From positions 1-10,066 of the forward strand of contig JAHJDU010000444.1 of NCBI GenBank assembly GCA_018812385.1: a stretch of 10,066 nt of DNA, read 5' to 3'. Position 1 is the stretch's first letter, and the number at the start of each line of letters is the position of its first letter. The notes beneath the pieces were generated by a model. It saw only the letters and a program-made list of their open reading frames with translations, did not search any database and was not told where the DNA came from. The stretch is from Pseudomonadota bacterium. Its GTDB lineage: Bacteria > Desulfobacterota > Desulfobacteria > Desulfobacterales > Desulfobacteraceae. Below, in pieces: positions 6,863 to 10,066 of the stretch. A program made the translations under genes and the position numbers.

Positions 6863-9293
6863 AGGTGTCCCCAAATAATTTATCATCAAGCTCACGGGTT
6901 TTCTGATACCCTGTTTTGGCCCTTTTCAATCTTGTTCCCAGGTCTGTAAAGGATTTTTTTCGATCCTGTTCAGTTGAAGAGTTCACCCAGAGGTCTAATA
7001 CCATGTCGCTAAACTCTTTTTCCCCCACGATCCTGCCCAGAATCATGTCTATTTCACCGATTACCATCTCAAACATGTTGATCTTGCGGTCAAGGACATC
7101 AAGGATATAATCCTCAATGGAACCTGCAGCACAGAAATTGAAAATCCGAACTTCTTTTTCCTGGCCGATTCTGTGAATGCGGCCGATTCTCTGTTCTATC
7201 TTCATGGGATTCCACGGCAGGTCATAATTGATCATCCTAGAACAAAACTGCATGTTTCGCCCCTCACCGCCGATTTCTGTTGTGACTAATACCTGGGTCT
7301 TATTTTTAAACGCCTCAATGCTTTCATCCTTTTGCTGATTGTTCATTGCTCCGTGGAAAAGGGAAAAAGAGATATTGTTCCACTCCAGAAATTCTGCAAT
7401 ATGCTCAATGGTCCCCTTATATTTGACAAAAACAATGACCTTTTCACTGGTGGCTTTGATAACCTTCATAAGAGCCATGTTCTTGGGCGTATCCAGAATA
7501 GTCCAGCACAAATTCTTTACAGCCCTGAGTTCTTTCTCATGTTCCAGAAGGTAATCTTCTTTTTCAAGCATTCTGTTCAGGGTCAGCTCCACAGCCTTTG
7601 GTGAAGATCCTGCCTGGGCCAGCAGGGTTTTCACAATCATTTTTGCCCTGCCCTGCTTTTTTTCGTTAAGGGACATGATCAACGCTTCCAGTCTCTCATA
7701 AAATGCCTTTTCAGCCTTTGTGGGCTCAATGCGGATGGTCTCGGCAAACCTTGGCGGAATGTGAATACCAGCCAATGCCCTTGTGTTGCGGATCATGACC
7801 TGGCCAAGCAAGTCTTTGAGCAGAGCCCGGTTTCTGGGATCGGTGGGATCTCCCCGGGTCATGAATTTTTCCCTGAATGACGTGGCCGTGGCAAGCTGAC
7901 CAGGCTTAAGTAAGGTAATGAGGTTATAAAGCTCCATAAGATTGTTTTCTACAGGGGTTGCAGTTAAAAGGAGGATGAACCTTTTTTTCAGGGAATTGAC
8001 AAGCTTCCAGTTCAGGGTGGTGCGATTCTTTAAATGGTGAGCTTCATCAACAATGATCATGTCATACTCCCGGGCCGTGATAAAATCAAAATTCTTTTTT
8101 GATTTAGCATGATTAATGGATGCAATGACAAAAGGCTTGTTCCAGAATGTTTCAGAAGCGGATTTAAACCCTGGATCATCTGTTGAGGAAATATCCATGT
8201 TGAACTTTGATTTTATCTCCTCCTTCCACTGGCTGACAAGGGGAGTAGGGGTCAAAATAAGGCATGTCTTTACCATGCCTCTTTTGATATATTCCGTCAA
8301 TATAATCAAGGCCTCAATGGTCTTACCAAGGCCTACTTCATCGGATAGCAGCGCCCTGCCTCTGAACTGCTTTAATACTTTTTTTGCTGTCTCCTCCTGA
8401 TACCAGAAGGATTTCACTTGTGTAAGGGAAGACAGACAGATGAGAGTTTCAAAGGATTCAGCAAAGCGAATTTCATGGCTCAGCAAAGCAAGTTCATACC
8501 CTTCAGGGCTTGCAGGCTCAATATCTGATAAGGCCTTTAAAAAAGGCTCTTCCTCTATTTTAAAAGTTATGGGGACGTTGGGAACTTTGAGGGACTGGGG
8601 TGGTGTGGACCGGGTTTTAGATTTTTCTTTCCTGATTTGATCTTTCCTGATTTGATCTTTCCTGATTTGATCATTTCTGGTTTGATCATTTCTGGTTTGA
8701 TCATTTCTGGTTTGATCATTTTTAGTTTGATCATTTTTATGAATTCTCTGTTCCTGTTTCTTCTTTGGCAGACCAGGCCGGGGCAAAATGGTATTCTGCT
8801 TTTCCTTATCTTCCTTCGCTAAAATCAGCAACCGGCAATATTCTTTTATATCTTCAATTTTTTTCTTTAGTTTTCTTTTGTCTTCGATTTTAAGCCTGGA
8901 GAAATTTTCAAGCACGGCATCAACCTTTTCAATGCATTCTTTATATCTTTCCTGGTTAAAAAGGATGAAAACCCTGTTAACTTTCATCTCATCGCTTATC
9001 TTTCCGATTCGTTCCAGGCCGGTCATGGCATCCAGTTCCAAAGAAGCGTTCCCCGTGCTTGAACCCATTTCCCCCATGAGTCTGAAAATGTCTTCCTCAT
9101 TGGGCAGGGCTTTAGCTGCTCTATTAAGGAATTTAAGAGCCTGATCCGGATTATCAACACCAAAAAAATAGCAGGCTTCTTCATAATAAAACCAGCCATT
9201 TTCTCTGGTTGTCTGCTGGGATTTGGATGTTTTGACCTGTTTCTGTTTAGCCTTGCGTTTCTGCTTTTTCCTATCTGCTTTGGATTTTGCCAA
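6852..9293 (-). CDS. SNF2/RapA-like superfamily 2 helicase with TPR-like N-terminus
   Basis: ATP-driven double-stranded DNA translocase of the SWI2/SNF2 type. Start chosen at the TTG of 9293 (MAKSKADRKK), because AAAGG lies seven bases upstream; the TTG at 9299 is too close to that site. Numbered from 9299, residues 1-30 are Lys/Arg-rich. Residues 36-130 are helical and TPR-like (FYYEEACYFFG, ALKFLNRAAKALPNEE). Residues 188-224 are a pentapeptide repeat linker. The motor spans about 295-745: Walker A DEVGLGKT (320-327), TPTPLVSQW (350-358), DEAH (418-421), TATPVENN (446-453), FHGAMN (648-653), TTEIGGEGRN (673-682) and the SNF2 hallmark QRIGRIHRIGQ (703-713). All motifs look intact. The next gene overlaps its stop by 11 bases. 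Roles in transcription recycling, repair or phage defence are all possible; the flanks show no methylase, nuclease or other defence gene. Confidence 0.93.
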   Translation of the reverse strand: MAKSKADRKKQKRKAKQKQVKTSKSQQTTRENGWFYYEEACYFFGVDNPDQALKFLNRAAKALPNEEDIFRLMGEMGSSTGNASLELDAMTGLERIGKISDEMKVNRVFILFNQERYKECIEKVDAVLENFSRLKIEDKRKLKKKIEDIKEYCRLLILAKEDKEKQNTILPRPGLPKKKQEQRIHKNDQTKNDQTRNDQTRNDQTRNDQIRKDQIRKDQIRKEKSKTRSTPPQSLKVPNVPITFKIEEEPFLKALSDIEPASPEGYELALLSHEIRFAESFETLICLSSLTQVKSFWYQEETAKKVLKQFRGRALLSDEVGLGKTIEALIILTEYIKRGMVKTCLILTPTPLVSQWKEEIKSKFNMDISSTDDPGFKSASETFWNKPFVIASINHAKSKKNFDFITAREYDMIIVDEAHHLKNRTTLNWKLVNSLKKRFILLLTATPVENNLMELYNLITLLKPGQLATATSFREKFMTRGDPTDPRNRALLKDLLGQVMIRNTRALAGIHIPPRFAETIRIEPTKAEKAFYERLEALIMSLNEKKQGRAKMIVKTLLAQAGSSPKAVELTLNRMLEKEDYLLEHEKELRAVKNLCWTILDTPKNMALMKVIKATSEKVIVFVKYKGTIEHIAEFLEWNNISFSLFHGAMNNQQKDESIEAFKNKTQVLVTTEIGGEGRNMQFCSRMINYDLPWNPMKIEQRIGRIHRIGQEKEVRIFNFCAAGSIEDYILDVLDRKINMFEMVIGEIDMILGRIVGEKEFSDMVLDLWVNSSTEQDRKKSFTDLGTRLKRAKTGYQKTRELDDKLFGDTYEL
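8628..8738 (-). repeat. 15-base coding minisatellite (pentapeptide repeat linker)
   Basis: On the + strand TTTGATC recurs exactly every 15 bases at 8636, 8651, 8666, 8681, 8696, 8711 and 8726. The unit is about TTTGATC(A/T)TT(T/C)CTG(G/A). On the - strand, in frame with the helicase, it encodes KNDQT/RNDQT and then RKDQI units, a highly charged, probably disordered linker between the TPR-like region and the motor. Being a multiple of three, copy-number change would keep the frame. The three lower-coordinate units and the three middle ones form two sub-types, consistent with successive local duplications. Confidence 0.9.
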
Positions 9294-9384
9294 AATCAAA
9301 CCTTTTACGCTATTTTATTATTTTCTTTTTGCCTTTCATTAAAGGTTATTATTTATATTAAGTTCAGATCAATTACCAGATTTT

Positions 9385-9450
9385 TTAAAAAAAACAGCCA
9401 GGGCAATCATATCCTGTTTGATTTTCTGTTTTCCTTAACCTCTTGAGAAT
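9385..9450 (-). pseudogene. Possible scrap of an FdhF/YdeP-type molybdopterin oxidoreductase
   Basis: The - strand reads ILKRLRKTENQTGYDCPGCFF before a TAA, split here as ILKRLRKTEN and QTGYDCPGCFF. From memory, the N-terminal region of FdhF/YdeP-family oxidoreductases has LxKxNQxxGFDCPGCAWP, so NQ-x-G-[FY]-DCPGC is a suggestive match of about ten residues. There is no start, and nothing recognisable follows on either side. It lies between the helicase gene and a decayed ATPase gene, among other debris. Chance similarity is a real possibility. Confidence 0.25.
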
Positions 9451-9456
9451 TCCATC

Positions 9457-9951
9457 CTATATTCCGGAAATACCTTGCCAGTTAATGACTTGAACATTGT
9501 TCCGGAGATAGGTTTTATCCCCGCCATAGATCAAATATGATTCCAGAGGCAAATCACAGAGTTTAGAAAAATAATGCAATCCTTTGAAATGATCAGAAGT
9601 AATAGTTTGGGAGATTTTATCAGACGTTTGTTAAATTCTTATAAAATGGTTTGAGAAGTTTGATAATAAAACTTGCTTCAAGTACAGAGATCCAGGCTTT
9701 CGCCGTATTATGGTTTATCCCGCAGGCATTGCCCAGAGATGAAAGATTTAAAATCTGTCCGGTTCTTCCGGCATAGAGTTTCAGGAAAATTTCAAATTTT
9801 GCCAGATCCTTTACATTGATGAGTCTTCTAAGGTCTCTTTCCACATAGGTGTCGTTTTGCCGGACTGCCTTGGCCCTGTTATTGTCACAACAGGGTATTG
9901 GCTTGCATATGTCAGAACCTTTTCAGATATGTTTCGCTTGATGAGTGCCAT
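9457..9951 (-). pseudogene. AAA/DUF4143 ATPase, collapsed by internal deletions and frameshifts
   Basis: Three pieces of one gene lie in order on the - strand. From the ATG at 9951 (GGAG six bases before it): MALIKRNISEKVL, ASQYPVVTITGPRQSGKTT, with an intact Walker A at residues 26-33. In another frame from about 9855: TYVERDLRRLINVKDLAKFE, then LYAGRTGQILNLSSLG, then HNTAKAWISVLEASFIIKLL and KPFYKN. After a further one-base slip: NKRLIKSPKL joined to QTITSDHFKGLHYFSKL, SYLIYGGDKT and NNVQVINWQGISGI, stop at 9457. This is the DUF4143 ATPase architecture, normally near 380-400 residues; about 160 remain. Walker B, the rest of the AAA core and the nuclease-like Glu/Asp/Lys part of the C-terminal domain are missing. 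It is certainly not functional. AT-rich sequence with TATATATATA at about 10004-10013 lies upstream and may hold the old promoter. Confidence 0.85.
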
Positions 9952-10066
9952 GGGATACTCCAGATTGATTTTTAATTTAACAAGGCATTGTTGTCGAAAT
10001 AAGTTATATATATATTGAATTAACATTTAATCCGCTTTATTATTTGGTTTAAAAACAATTTTAAAA

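Noticed and set aside
8628..8738. Regular repeat that could suggest a CRISPR array or iterons of an origin
   Set aside because: The 15-base period has no unique spacers, stays in frame with the helicase, and translates to a regular pentapeptide linker, so it is a coding minisatellite.
5771..9293. Calling the helicase pair a known defence system (for example DISARM or Zorya)
   Set aside because: No methylase, nuclease, Zor membrane protein or other defence component is visible, and the partner does not match any component I recognise.
9620..10026. Two separate small - strand genes at the right edge
   Set aside because: Both are consecutive pieces of one DUF4143 ATPase. A third piece with its C-terminal residues follows down to 9457, so they are one pseudogene.

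Overview
The window carries chromosomal DNA of moderate GC, with AT-rich spacers, from what is probably a Gram-negative anaerobe. Gene content and protein style suggest a Desulfobacterota (Desulfobacterales-like) genome. That is an impression from recognised families, not a database result.

Left part, + strand (1-3586): a two-gene sucrose module. The first gene runs in from the left edge and encodes a fused bacterial sucrose-phosphate synthase / sucrose-phosphate phosphatase. The second overlaps it by 11 bases and encodes a GH13 sucrose phosphorylase very like the Leuconostoc enzyme. Together they make sucrose, probably as a compatible solute or reserve, and recover its glucose as glucose-1-phosphate.

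3587-4560 is a gene graveyard. It holds a possible lipoprotein remnant, a frameshifted small CxxC reading frame on the - strand, the C-terminal half of a DUF2784 membrane protein, and a Ub-Mut7C/Mut7-C gene collapsed by an internal deletion. The stop codon of this last remnant overlaps the ribosome binding site of an intact radical SAM gene of the PflX/COG1313 type (4561-5469).

Right part, - strand: after a 301-base spacer comes a two-gene unit read right to left. It encodes a SNF2/RapA-like helicase (6852-9293) with a Lys-rich tail, a helical TPR-like N-terminus and a 15-base minisatellite coding a charged linker. An 11-base overlap leads into a 363-residue protein of unknown function. Its last 32 residues carry seven Cys and one His in the exact order and spacing allowed for a RING-type (C3HC4) zinc finger. 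A SNF2 motor paired with a RING-like partner is the most interesting item here.

Right edge (9385-9951, - strand): a badly decayed AAA/DUF4143 ATPase pseudogene with at least two internal deletions, and perhaps a short scrap of an FdhF/YdeP-type molybdopterin oxidoreductase. The active genes therefore sit between stretches of DNA that are being lost by small deletions.
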